A DNA stretch of 64,000 bases, taken from an uncultured Blautia sp. (GTDB taxonomy: Bacteria > Bacillota > Clostridia > Lachnospirales > Lachnospiraceae). The stretch lies in NCBI GenBank assembly GCA_900542045.1, contig UQMI01000007.1, positions 14,859 to 78,858 on the forward strand. The letters are read 5' to 3'. Below the pieces are notes generated by a model. That model had not been told where the DNA came from. It did not search any database and saw nothing but the letters and a program-made list of their open reading frames with translations. A program made the position numbers and the translations under genes. Below are positions 26,281 through 34,550 of this stretch, in pieces. How positions within the stretch are numbered: the stretch's first letter is position 1; each line of letters starts with the position of its first letter.

Positions 26281-26934
26281 TTATTTTTTCCCCGCGATCA
26301 CATCTCTTGCTTCCAGCAGAGAATCTGCCATGCAGTATACTTTTTCCTGCAATTCCCGTGACGGCATCTTCATATCCGGCACACAGATACAATCGATCCC
26401 TGCCGCGCAGGCCGCAGCGATCCCCGCTTCCGAATCTTCCAGCACCCAGGCCTCCTGCGGCATACAGCCCAGCTTCTCACAGCCCTTCAGAAAAATGTCC
26501 GGATTCGGCTTTCCCCGCTCCACTTCATCTCCGCAGATCAGCTCCTGAAAATAGTCTGACACTCCAGCCAGCCTCAGTATCTCCTCTACACGCTCTCTTC
26601 CGCTGGAAGTGGCCACCATAGTTTTCATTCCTGCCTGCTTCACATATTCCAGGATCTCATCCAGGCCTTTCTTCTTCGGCACCCCCTGGGTCCGAAACCG
26701 ACGGTCCAGATAAGCATGAACCTTTCCGATTCCCTCATCCAGAGGAAACTTTCCCTGAAATTCTTCTGTCAGAAATTTTCTGGCTGTGGGCAGAGGACAT
26801 CCCAGCATTTTTTTATAAAATTCCAGTGTCATCTCACAGCCATATTCCCGGCACACCTCAATATATCCTTCATAGGTAGCCCTCTCACTGTCAAACATCA
26901 GTCCATCCATGTCAAAAATAACCGCTTTTTTCAT
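26281..26934 (-). CDS. HAD-superfamily hydrolase, beta-phosphoglucomutase-like
   Basis: A 217-residue HAD subfamily IA protein. Motif I is VIFDMDGLMFDSE, motif II lies in MVATSSGRERVEEIL, and motifs III/IV are KPNPDIFLKGCEKLG and WVLEDSEAGIAAA. The helical cap suits a sugar-phosphate phosphatase or a phosphomutase. The DMDG motif fits both. It lies downstream of two alpha-glucosidase genes on the same strand, so beta-phosphoglucomutase activity in maltose or trehalose use is plausible, though no phosphorylase gene is present. AGAGGA precedes the start at 26934. Confidence 0.85.
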   Translation of the reverse strand: MKKAVIFDMDGLMFDSERATYEGYIEVCREYGCEMTLEFYKKMLGCPLPTARKFLTEEFQGKFPLDEGIGKVHAYLDRRFRTQGVPKKKGLDEILEYVKQAGMKTMVATSSGRERVEEILRLAGVSDYFQELICGDEVERGKPNPDIFLKGCEKLGCMPQEAWVLEDSEAGIAAACAAGIDCICVPDMKMPSRELQEKVYCMADSLLEARDVIAGKK

Positions 26935-27025
26935 CGTCCTGTATCCTCTCTGTGTGGTTTCCATGGGTTTTCCGAAGGGCGCCAAAACTGTGGAGCGTAC
27001 AGCAGACAGCAGCGGAGAACTCCTC

Positions 27026-28699
27026 TCACATCTGGTATACTACCGCTTCATAAGGCCGCAGCTTCAAATCCCGGCAGCAGACAGCATCCGCATAATTGGA
27101 AATCAGTATCCTGCCCTTCTCCGGCACAAATTCCTCCGGTACAGTACATGCTACCTCATTTTCCGTAAAATTGCAAACCACAAATAAGGTTTCTTCCGCA
27201 TCCCTGCGCAGATAAGCAAACAGTTCTTTGCTTTCCGGCCACAGCAGCGTAAAATCCCCATACACGATACACAGATGCTCTTTCCGCAGGCGAATCAGTT
27301 TCTGATAGTAATGGAAAATAGAATCCGGATCTTTCCTCTGCGCTTCTGCATTGATGGTTTTATAATTGGGATTCATGGCGATCCACGGCGTTCCCGCAGT
27401 AAAACCGCCGCCCGCTTCTCCGTTCCACTGCATAGGGGTACGTGCATTGTCCCGGCTTTTCTTATGAATGTAGCGCATCATATCTTCCGGAGATACGCCC
27501 CGTTCTTCCGTAAATTCCCGATATACATTGAGGGTCTCGATGTCTCGGTACTCTTCGATGCTCTCAAAGGCCACATTGGTCATGCCAATCTCTTCTCCCT
27601 GATATATATAGGGAGTCCCCTGCATCATATGCAGACAGGTTCCCAGCATTTTGGCCGATTTTTCCCAATATGGTCCATCGTTTCCAAACCGGGAGACCAC
27701 CCGGGGCTGATCATGGTTATTCCAGTACAGGCTGTTCCATCCCTGCCCCTTCAACCCAGTCTGCCATTTTGCCAGGATTGCCTTGAGCTGCACCAGATCA
27801 AAGGTTTTGTCGGTCCACTTTGTACCATTTTCACTGTCCACATCCATATGTTCAAACTGGAAGACCATGTTCAACTCCTGCCGGTCTTCTCCGGTATATT
27901 CCCGTGCCAGCTCCACTGTTACTCCCGGCGTCTCTCCCACCGTCATCACATCGTATCCGGAAAGAGCTTTCCGGTTCATCTCCTGGAGAAATTCGTGAAT
28001 CCTGGGCCCGTTGGCTGTATAGGGACCACTGTTGCCATAAGGTGTTCCCGGGATTGGTTCCCCATCCGGCAATCCCGGTGTCTTGGAGATCAGGTTAATC
28101 ACATCCATACGGAAACCATCCACACCTTTATCCAGCCACCAGCGCATCATCCGATAGACTTCTTCCCGCACAGCCTCATTTTCCCAATTCAGATCCGGCT
28201 GTTTTCTGGAAAACAGATGAAGATAATACATGTCTGTATTTGCATCGTATTCCCATGCAGGCCCGCTGAAGTTCGATTCCCAGTTGTTTGGGCAGCCCCC
28301 GTTTTTACCTTCTCTCCAGATATAATAATCCCGATAGGGATTCTCTCTGGAACTGCGGCTTTCCACAAACCAGGCATGCTCATCTGAGGTATGATTTACC
28401 ACCAGATCCATTACAATCCGGATTCCGTTCGCATGGGCGGTCTCCAGCAGCTCATCAAAATCCTCCATCGTACCGAATTCTTTCATGATTTTCTGATAAT
28501 CGCTGATGTCATATCCATTGTCATCGTTGGGCGACTGATAGACCGGAGACAGCCAGACAACATCGATCCCAAGTTCCCTTAAATAACCAATTTTTCCGGT
28601 AATCCCCTGCAGGTCCCCAATTCCGTCTCCATTGCTGTCGCAAAAACTCCGGGGATAAATCTGATAAATTACACTTTCCTTCCACCAAGTCCGTTTCAT
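27026..28699 (-). CDS. GH13 alpha-glucosidase (oligo-1,6-glucosidase type), copy 2
   Basis: Cytoplasmic glycoside hydrolase of 557 residues that releases glucose from short alpha-glucosides. It has the GH13 regions: VVNHTSDEHAWF, GFRMDVINLISK with the nucleophile Asp, VGETPGVTVE with the acid/base Glu, and NHDQPRVVSRFGN. No signal peptide. The Val in MDVIN and the overall pattern suit the oligo-1,6-glucosidase/trehalose-6-phosphate hydrolase/sucrase-isomaltase group; exact specificity cannot be set. GGAG precedes the ATG at 28699, and the 26-codon upstream extension is unlikely. It follows the paralogue by 105 bases. Confidence 0.92.
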   Translation of the reverse strand: MKRTWWKESVIYQIYPRSFCDSNGDGIGDLQGITGKIGYLRELGIDVVWLSPVYQSPNDDNGYDISDYQKIMKEFGTMEDFDELLETAHANGIRIVMDLVVNHTSDEHAWFVESRSSRENPYRDYYIWREGKNGGCPNNWESNFSGPAWEYDANTDMYYLHLFSRKQPDLNWENEAVREEVYRMMRWWLDKGVDGFRMDVINLISKTPGLPDGEPIPGTPYGNSGPYTANGPRIHEFLQEMNRKALSGYDVMTVGETPGVTVELAREYTGEDRQELNMVFQFEHMDVDSENGTKWTDKTFDLVQLKAILAKWQTGLKGQGWNSLYWNNHDQPRVVSRFGNDGPYWEKSAKMLGTCLHMMQGTPYIYQGEEIGMTNVAFESIEEYRDIETLNVYREFTEERGVSPEDMMRYIHKKSRDNARTPMQWNGEAGGGFTAGTPWIAMNPNYKTINAEAQRKDPDSIFHYYQKLIRLRKEHLCIVYGDFTLLWPESKELFAYLRRDAEETLFVVCNFTENEVACTVPEEFVPEKGRILISNYADAVCCRDLKLRPYEAVVYQM

Positions 28700-28804
28700 A
28701 ATTTCTCCTTTTCTGTAATTGCTCTGCGTGGATTCTGCCGCACACAGCAGACTGCCGGCGGCAGCCTCCCCCTGCATGCAGAAAATCTGTCATCGCAAAT
28801 TTTT

Positions 28805-30475
28805 TTATAATTCCAGCACTACCGCCTGGTAGCCTTCCAGCAGCAGGCATTCCTCCTGCAGCTGCAGCCCGGCTGCATTGTTCAGCAACACGTTCCGCAC
28901 AGCTCCCGGAAGTTTCACTTCTTGTTCCTCTTTCTGGAAATTCCCCAGCACCAGGATATCTTTCTCCCCTTTCCGGTGATACGCCATAAGATTTTTCTGC
29001 TCCGCCAGATAGGGCACGGTTTCTCCATAAACCAGAGTCTCCTGATATGCCGGATCCTTCCGCAGACGGATCAGTTTCTGATAAAAACGAAAGACCGAAT
29101 CGTCTGTTTCCAGCTGCTTCTTCACATTAATCTGCCGGTAATTCGGATTCACCCGCAGCCAGGGTGTTCCCGTGGTAAATCCTCCATGTTCCGATGCATC
29201 CCACTGCATGGGCGTCCGGGCATTATCCCGGCTGTAAAGTCCCACTGCTGCCATGGCTTCCTCTTCTGTCTTGCCTGCGTCGATAGCCACCTGGTATTCA
29301 TTACGGGCAGAAATATCATCGATTTCCTCATAAGTGACCCCATTGATATTTTCCATGCCGATTTCCTGTCCCTGGTAGATAAACGGAATGCCACGCAGCA
29401 GAAAATACAGCGCCGCCAGCATCTTTTTACTCCTGTCCGTACATTCTCCATGGGGGATATAATAGCTTACTCCCCTGGGTTCATCATGATTTTCAATGAT
29501 ATTCGAGAGAAATCCCACATCTTTCGCCATTTCCTGAGAAGAAAAACAGCATTTTTTGTATTCCTCCGGCGTGATCCTCTGGTTGTCGTACCAGCCTTTT
29601 TCACTTTTTCCGTACACAGTTCCGGCAAAATCAAAAATGCTGGAAAAATACCCGTCCTCTCCGATAAAGTCTTTCAGCTCTGCCGGATCGTTGTTAAACA
29701 CCTCACCCACAGAAAAAGCCTGATGGGGCGCAAACGTCTCTCTTTGCATTTCTCCCAGGAATTCACCGATTCCCTTCGCCTGGTGCAGCATCTGCTCAAT
29801 ATTGCACAATCCATCTTCACGATCCGCCGGATAATCTTCAAAGGGCAGTTTCTTTTTGATATTGATAATGGCATCCACCCGAAAACCACCCAGTCCCTTA
29901 TCCAGCCACCAGTTCATATTCCGGTAAACTTCTCTGCGGACCTCTTCGTTTTCCCAGTTCAGATCCGGCTGTTTTTTATGGAATACATGTAGATAGAGAC
30001 GATCCGGATGCCCGGGCAGTTCTTCCCACACCGGTCCGCCAAAATAGCTTCTCCAGTTGCAGGGAAGCTTTCCGTCCGGCTGCTTCTTCCTGATATAAAA
30101 GTATTTCCCGTATTTTCCATCCGGATCCTCGCAGGCCTTTCGAAACCACTCATGCTCATCGGAACAGTGATTGACCACCAGATCCATCAGAATATACATA
30201 TCCCTTTCTTTTGCCTGACGGATCAATTCTTCCATATCCTCCAGGGTGCCAAAACGAGGATCGATCTTGTAATAATCTGAAATATCATAACCCTGGTCTG
30301 CCAGAGGCGATGCATAGACCGGAGAAATCCAGAGAAGATCCACCCCCAGTTCCTTCAGATAATCCAGTTTTGCAAGAATCCCCTGAATATCCCCAATGCC
30401 ATCTCCATTGGAATCATAAAAACTTTTGGGATAAATCTGATATGCCACTTTATTATGCCACCACTGTCTTTTCAT
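28805..30475 (-). CDS. GH13 alpha-glucosidase (oligo-1,6-glucosidase type), copy 1
   Basis: A 556-residue cytoplasmic GH13 enzyme. Visible are VVNHCSDEHEWF, GFRVDAIINIKKKLPFEDYP with the nucleophile Asp, SVGEVFNND with the catalytic Glu, and ENHDEPRGVSYYIPHGE. It differs from copy 2 in the residue after the nucleophile (DAI against DVI), which in this group often separates alpha-1,4 from alpha-1,6 preference, so the pair may cover both linkages (inference). AGGAGG precedes the ATG at 30475. The AraC regulator immediately upstream on the same strand probably controls it. Confidence 0.92.
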   Translation of the reverse strand: MKRQWWHNKVAYQIYPKSFYDSNGDGIGDIQGILAKLDYLKELGVDLLWISPVYASPLADQGYDISDYYKIDPRFGTLEDMEELIRQAKERDMYILMDLVVNHCSDEHEWFRKACEDPDGKYGKYFYIRKKQPDGKLPCNWRSYFGGPVWEELPGHPDRLYLHVFHKKQPDLNWENEEVRREVYRNMNWWLDKGLGGFRVDAIINIKKKLPFEDYPADREDGLCNIEQMLHQAKGIGEFLGEMQRETFAPHQAFSVGEVFNNDPAELKDFIGEDGYFSSIFDFAGTVYGKSEKGWYDNQRITPEEYKKCCFSSQEMAKDVGFLSNIIENHDEPRGVSYYIPHGECTDRSKKMLAALYFLLRGIPFIYQGQEIGMENINGVTYEEIDDISARNEYQVAIDAGKTEEEAMAAVGLYSRDNARTPMQWDASEHGGFTTGTPWLRVNPNYRQINVKKQLETDDSVFRFYQKLIRLRKDPAYQETLVYGETVPYLAEQKNLMAYHRKGEKDILVLGNFQKEEQEVKLPGAVRNVLLNNAAGLQLQEECLLLEGYQAVVLEL

Positions 30476-30603
30476 TTCATTCCTCCTCAGCCGCAAAGCT
30501 GTCACCGGCCGTCTGACTGCCTCACTGCTTTTCTTTCTTTTTCTTTCACAAGGGTACCACAGATTCTACGGATTTTCTTCCATTACTTTGATTAAAAACT
30601 ACA

Positions 30604-31644
30604 CTATTTTGACTTTTTATCCTGACACCATTTCCGATACTGCAGAGGTGTCGTTTCTGTTAAACGTCTGAATTCCCGGAGATAATTACCCAGATTGTGA
30701 AAGCCGCATTCCAGACTGATCTCCATCACCGTCCGGTCTGTATCCCGCAGGAGCGCCATGGAGCAGCGCACCCGATACTCATTGACATAGGCCATAGGCG
30801 ATTTGCCAATGACCTTTTTAAAAAAACGGCAGAAATATTGTTCGTTCATTCCCGCTTTGTCTGCCAGCTGCCGCAGATAAATCTTCTCACGGTAATGCTC
30901 TCTGACATAAGACAGGCTCCCCTTCAGGGCTTCCATGCGAAAGTTGCTTTCCGGTACATTCTCCCGGAAAAGGCCGCTTTCCCACAGAATTCCCAGAATC
31001 TTCAGAAGCCCCGCCTTCACAAGGATCTGACAGCCCGGATCTGAACGCTGATTACGAGGCGATTCTTTTTCCGGAATTTCCTCCTGACTTTGGAACAATT
31101 CTTTTTCCGGAATCTCCTCCTGATTTTGGAACAACTCTTTTTCCGGAATTTCCATACCCGGAGAATTTTCCTCTGTCTCCCCTGCGCCTCTCTTTCGTTC
31201 TACCAGCAGAAATTGTTCCCGGATATCCAGATATTCTCTTTTGATCCGGTCAAATACAGGATTTCCTGCTTCCACCATGCGTGGGAGGGCCAGATTCCCG
31301 CTGCTTAATGGCGCCAGCAGCCGGCTCTGCACCAGATCATAGCTGTCAAAATTCAGCATGCGCAGGTGGAATACCACTGCGCTCTCCTCACAGGGCCTCC
31401 GTGCCAGCAGGGAATGCAGCTCCCCCGGATTGATAAACCAGAAGCTTTCCCTGTCTCCACGATAACTGTCCATTCCCACCTGTATCTCATAGCTGCCACC
31501 GCGGAAATAGATCATCTCCAGTTCTTCATGCCAATGGTGCTTCACTTCCAGTTTTTCCCCTTCTTCTCCCATGTCATAGAACGCACAGGGAAATTCCGTA
31601 GTCCCGTGATATCGTTCCTCTTTCAGATAAGGCTTATTCTTCAT
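30604..31644 (-). CDS. AraC-family transcriptional regulator with cupin-like sensor
   Basis: A 346-residue regulator. From the ATG at 31644 (AAGGAGA upstream), residues 1-120 look like an AraC-type cupin sensing domain (HHWHEELEMIYFRGGSYEIQVG, then FINPGELHSL). The last 100 residues form the two-helix-turn-helix AraC domain (IYLRQLADKAGMNEQYFCRFFKKVIGKSP and MEISLECGFHNLGNYLREF). Between them are three in-frame repeats of 12 residues beginning EIPEKE, a low-complexity linker encoded by a 36-bp tandem repeat. It stands just before two alpha-glucosidase genes and likely responds to an alpha-glucoside. The 48-codon upstream extension lacks a ribosome binding site. Confidence 0.9.
   Translation of the reverse strand: MKNKPYLKEERYHGTTEFPCAFYDMGEEGEKLEVKHHWHEELEMIYFRGGSYEIQVGMDSYRGDRESFWFINPGELHSLLARRPCEESAVVFHLRMLNFDSYDLVQSRLLAPLSSGNLALPRMVEAGNPVFDRIKREYLDIREQFLLVERKRGAGETEENSPGMEIPEKELFQNQEEIPEKELFQSQEEIPEKESPRNQRSDPGCQILVKAGLLKILGILWESGLFRENVPESNFRMEALKGSLSYVREHYREKIYLRQLADKAGMNEQYFCRFFKKVIGKSPMAYVNEYRVRCSMALLRDTDRTVMEISLECGFHNLGNYLREFRRLTETTPLQYRKWCQDKKSK
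31065..31172 (-). repeat. 36-bp in-frame tandem repeat within the AraC gene
   Basis: Three units of 36 bp (starting at 31065, 31101 and 31137 on the plus strand at CTTTTTCCGGAAT). Each encodes EIPEKE plus six residues, in the linker between sensor and DNA-binding domains. Such repeats can expand or contract without breaking the frame. Confidence 0.85.
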
Positions 31645-31879
31645 TCCGTCTCCTTTGCCTCCCCTCATCCTGCGTTCTCCGCTTCCTGTGTTCTCCATCT
31701 TTCCAAAAATATTAAAAGAAAGGATACCAGGCGGATCCTCCCGTTTGTCCCTGGTATTTTCTCTATCTTCCAGAATATCTTTATTCATTGGCTTTGATCA
31801 ATTTTATGTATTAAGATTGACCGCCCCCAATTATTGATTCAATCAATTCGTGTTATCGACATATGGTAAATTTATATTA

Positions 31880-31930
31880 TTGACATAAGTCAATTTAGTT
31901 ATTGACATAAGTCAAAAATAGTCTTACAAT
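31880..31930 (+). promoter_or_regulatory. NifX-like gene promoter with two TTGAC-N4-GTCAA operators
   Basis: Two identical 14-base palindromes, TTGACATAAGTCAA, lie at 31880-31893 and 31902-31915, 22 bases apart (two helical turns). The second supplies the -35 TTGACA (31902-31907) for TACAAT at 31925-31930 with a 17-base spacer. A weaker relative (TCGACATATGGTAA) is at 31856-31869, and TTGATTCAATCAA lies at 31834-31846. A repressor bound here would cover the promoter. Confidence 0.75.
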
Positions 31931-31966
31931 AAGAACAATCAAGATCATCCATGGGAGGTATTCTAT

Positions 31967-32371
31967 ATGAAAATTGCAGTTACGTATGAAAACGGCCAGA
32001 TTTTTCAGCATTTCGGCCATTGTGAAACATTCAAGATCTATAATGTGGAAAACCAGACCATTCAGTCCTCTGAAATCGTCAGCGCTGTCGGTTCCGGTCA
32101 CGGCGCTTTAGCCGGCTTCCTGCAGACCCACGGTGTGGACACCCTGATCTGCGGCGGCATCGGCGGAGGCGCCCGGACCGCACTGGCTTCCGCCGGCATC
32201 ACCCTTTACCCCGGCGCGTCAGGCAATGCAGATGACAATGTAAACGCACTGCTTCAGGGCAATCTCCGTTACAATCCGGATACGGTATGCAGCCATCACC
32301 ACCACGAAGAAGGTCACTCCTGCGGCGAACATCACTGCGGAGAAGACAAACATGGCTGTGCTGGCAATTAA
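31967..32371 (+). CDS. NifX/NifB-type (dinitrogenase iron-molybdenum cofactor family) protein
   Basis: A 134-residue protein. Residues 1-105 form the small ribonuclease-H-like NifX/NafY/NifB C-terminal fold seen in cofactor-carrier proteins: MKIAVTYENGQIFQHFGHCETFKIY, then VDTLICGGIGGGARTAL. The last 25 residues are rich in His and Cys (HHHHEEGHSCGEHHCGED), a likely metal-binding tail. No nitrogenase gene is near; stand-alone members occur widely in anaerobes and may carry or scavenge Fe-S or Mo clusters. GGGAGG precedes the ATG. The promoter has a paired palindromic operator. Confidence 0.88.
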   Translation: MKIAVTYENGQIFQHFGHCETFKIYNVENQTIQSSEIVSAVGSGHGALAGFLQTHGVDTLICGGIGGGARTALASAGITLYPGASGNADDNVNALLQGNLRYNPDTVCSHHHHEEGHSCGEHHCGEDKHGCAGN

Positions 32372-32484
32372 TGGTCTGCTCTCTATTATAGAGGGAGATT
32401 CCAGTTCCGGCAAGACAATGGGAAGGGACTTGCTGCAGAATAACAGGAGGAAATTTCTGTTTTCTGTCGGTCTCTTCCCTTTTT

Positions 32485-32749
32485 GTTCGGCACTGACGGC
32501 AGTTTCCGGCTTTTCTACAGTGCTTCTACTCCTCTTTGTTCGGCACTGGCAGCTATTTTCGGTTTCTCCACGGTACTTCTTCGCCTCTTTGTTCGGCACT
32601 GACGGCAGTTTTCGGCTTCTTCACGGTACTCCTGGCCGCTTTGGTTCGGCACTGGCAGCAGTTTTCGGCTTTTCCACGGTACTCCTGGCCGCTTTGGTTC
32701 GGCACTGACGGCAGTTTCCGACTTCTCCACGGTACTCCTGCCCTTCTAA
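32485..32749. repeat. 53-bp tandem repeat array A (5 units)
   Basis: Five units start at 32485, 32538, 32591, 32644 and 32697, exactly 53 bp apart, each opening GTTCGGCACTG and carrying CACGGTACT near its middle. They lie between the NifX-like gene and rpsR, which are convergent. The period is not a multiple of three, so the open frames running through it are incidental. It is homologous to arrays at 39459 and 48080. The rest of 32372-33020 holds the hairpin element and a terminator, and no gene. Confidence 0.92.
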
Positions 32750-32861
32750 GCCCCCGCGTAACACAGATCCCAGACACGGTACAAGCCCCTGCCACGCAGG
32801 CTTCTCCGCCTGCGGCAAGCTGCTTCTGAAATATTCTTTCTCTTCGATGCAGTGCAGTCTC

Positions 32862-32972
32862 CATTCCACTCCGACCGGCGCAAAGCAGATGCCCGCCGGA
32901 CATCTGCTTTGCGCCCCCATGGATTATTTTTATACGACAGGAAAGTCAGAACAAAACGTCCTGCTTTCCTGC
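32862..32972. repeat. Composite two-hairpin dispersed element, copy at 32.9 kb
   Basis: The first hairpin is GCGCAAAGCAGATG (32878-32891) paired with CATCTGCTTTGCGC (32901-32914), 14 perfect pairs. After CCCCCATGGATTATTTTTAT comes the second, GACAGGAAAG with CTTTCCTG and inner CAGAAC (32936-32972). The same order and linker occur at 49374-49481, and the second half alone at 14201-14240. Confidence 0.85.
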
Positions 32973-32975
32973 CAC

Positions 32976-33011
32976 AAAAAAGGCTGAATCCGTTTCCGGA
33001 TCCAGCCTTTT
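32976..33011 (-). terminator. Terminator of the rpsF-ssb-rpsR operon
   Basis: AAGGCTG / CAGCC outer and ATCCG / CGGAT inner arms, followed on the minus strand by a run of seven T. Confidence 0.9.
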
Positions 33012-33020
33012 GCTTCTCAA

Positions 33021-33284
33021 TTAGTCCTGTACGTAAGGCATCAGGGCAAGATGTCTTGCTCTCTTGATAGCCACTGTCAGAGCTCTCTGATGTTTTGCAC
33101 AGTTTCCTGTGATTCTTCTGGGAAGGATTTTTCCTCTCTCAGAGATGTATCTTTTCAGTTTGTTTACGTCCTTGTAATCGATCTCGTTATTTTCTTTGCC
33201 ACAGAATACACATACTTTTTTTCTTCTGCGTCCGCCTCTTCTCTTCATTGGAGAGTCTGGTCTTTCGCCTTTATTGTAAGCCAT
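33021..33284 (-). CDS. rpsR: 30S ribosomal protein S18
   Basis: Small-subunit protein of 87 residues that forms a heterodimer with S6 on 16S rRNA. It has the family core [26 protein letters not shown] and [23 protein letters not shown]. The N-terminus contains CVFC, so with the later Cys-His it may be the zinc-binding form. Last gene of rpsF-ssb-rpsR; GGAGG precedes the ATG. Confidence 0.98.
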   Translation of the reverse strand: MAYNKGERPDSPMKRRGGRRRKKVCVFCGKENNEIDYKDVNKLKRYISERGKILPRRITGNCAKHQRALTVAIKRARHLALMPYVQD

Positions 33285-33372
33285 GAGTTTTTCCTCCTTC
33301 TATACTTTATCAGGCAGCTCATCTTCTTCCGCAGGCACGGCCGGTGAACTGCTTCCATTCATTCTTCCATTC

Positions 33373-33837
33373 CTAGTTAAATGGGAGTTCCTCATCAATC
33401 CCATCCGGAATATTCATAAATCCATCCACAGATGCAGTTTCCGGTGCCGGCATAGACGGCATTGCTCCCGACTGTGCACTGGTATTGCGGTGAGAAGCAG
33501 CATAAGAATCGCTGGCAGATTTGCTCTCGGCAAATTCCTGCTCTTCCACCACTACTTCTGTGGTGTAAACCTTCACGCCATCCCGATTGGTATAGCTGCC
33601 GGTCTGAATCCTTCCGCTTACCACGATACGGATTCCCTGATGAAAATACTTCTCTGCAAACTCTGCAGTACGGCCAAAAGATACACAGTTGATAAAGTCT
33701 GCGGTAGCTTCTCCGTCCCGACGGAATCTGCGGTCAACAGCCAGTGTATATCTGGCTATGGCAAGAGCATTCTCCCCAGCGGAATATCTTACTTCCGGAT
33801 CTCTTGTTAAACGTCCCATTAAAATAACTTTATTCAT
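33373..33837 (-). CDS. ssb: Single-stranded DNA-binding protein
   Basis: A 154-residue SSB protecting single-stranded DNA in replication and repair. The OB fold is clear (MNKVILMGRLTRDPEVRY, FINCVSFGRTAEFAEKYFHQG, VSGRIQTGSYTNRDG). The acidic C-terminal tip ends EELPFN; the usual tip is DDIPF or DELPF as the very end, so here one extra Asn follows. It lies between rpsF and rpsR as in most Firmicutes. The ATG at 33837 has AAGGTGG upstream; the GTG at 33846 is part of that site. Confidence 0.96.
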   Translation of the reverse strand: MNKVILMGRLTRDPEVRYSAGENALAIARYTLAVDRRFRRDGEATADFINCVSFGRTAEFAEKYFHQGIRIVVSGRIQTGSYTNRDGVKVYTTEVVVEEQEFAESKSASDSYAASHRNTSAQSGAMPSMPAPETASVDGFMNIPDGIDEELPFN

Positions 33838-33919
33838 AAATACCACCTTTCTTCATGTATCCGGCATGCGCCGGCACACCAAGCGCATATTTATGTGTAG
33901 TGTTCCTGAATATCGAAGC

Positions 33920-34207
33920 TTATGCGTCTTTTCTGACAACAAGATATCTCAGAACATTGTCCATGATGCGAACGTGTCTTTCCACTTCCGCAGGACAAGT
34001 TGCATCTGCTTCAAACTGGATAAAGTAGTAGAAGCCTTCGTGCATTTTCTGAATTTCGTAAGCTAATCTCTTCTTACCCCATTCTTCCACTTCTGTGATG
34101 TTGCCGTTGTAACGGGTGATGTAGCCCTTTGCTTTCTCAACTACAGCATCGCGCACTTCATCCTCAACTTTGGCACTCACAACTAATGCTAACTCATACT
34201 TGTTCAT
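33920..34207 (-). CDS. rpsF: 30S ribosomal protein S6
   Basis: A 95-residue small-subunit protein, partner of S18. It begins MNKYELALVVSAKVEDEV and has the typical EWGKKRLAYEIQKMHEGFYYFIQF core with EVERHVRIMDNVLRYLV. AAGGAGG precedes the ATG. It heads rpsF-ssb-rpsR; the 147-base spacer before it could hold the S6:S18 autoregulatory leader, but I could not identify that motif securely. Confidence 0.98.
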   Translation of the reverse strand: MNKYELALVVSAKVEDEVRDAVVEKAKGYITRYNGNITEVEEWGKKRLAYEIQKMHEGFYYFIQFEADATCPAEVERHVRIMDNVLRYLVVRKDA

Positions 34208-34354
34208 GCTTGTTTACCTCCTTATGGTCTTAATGGCCCCCTGACCTGGCAGGGAACAAGGATATATAATCTCAGGCTTCCCTTTGTCTCTTCTGCTGAC
34301 AAATGGGCAATAATATATCACGGTTCTCTATTCTAGCATAGGAATCTCCGGGAA

Positions 34355-34546
34355 TCAAGGATTTTTTTGAAGTTTTCTTGTATTCTTTTCCACCAGCTTC
34401 CGGGGCACCATGATCTGATGGCCGCAGCCCGCACACTTCAGCCGGAAATCAGCTCCCACCCGCAGGATCTCCCAATCCTGACTGCCGCAGGGATGCTTTT
34501 TCTTCAGGGTCACCACATCACCCACTTCGTATAGATATCCTGCCAT
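34355..34546 (-). CDS. DUF951 domain protein
   Basis: A 63-residue protein of the DUF951 family: YEVGDVVTLKKKHPCGSQDWEILRVGADFRLKCAGCGHQIMVPR. The KKxHPCG and CxGC motifs suggest a small zinc-ribbon-like fold, possibly nucleic-acid binding; the function is unknown. Common near rpsF/ychF in Firmicutes. It follows the sirtuin gene by four bases and is probably cotranscribed. Confidence 0.92.
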   Translation of the reverse strand: MAGYLYEVGDVVTLKKKHPCGSQDWEILRVGADFRLKCAGCGHQIMVPRKLVEKNTRKLQKNP

Positions 34547-34550
34547 CGCT

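Noticed and set aside
32352-32708. Plus-strand frame with a P-loop-like GDSSSGKT overlapping the end of the NifX-like gene
   Set aside because: The match to a Walker A pattern is short and no other ATPase motif follows; the frame runs straight into the 53-bp repeats. Probably chance.
32219-32920. Minus-strand frames giving peptides with repeated STVEKP-type motifs in array A
   Set aside because: The 53-bp period shifts the frame at every unit, so the apparent peptide repeats are produced in turn by different frames; no start signals.
34208-34354. S6:S18 autoregulatory leader before rpsF
   Set aside because: The spacer is the right place and size, but I could not find the conserved motif with enough certainty to annotate it.
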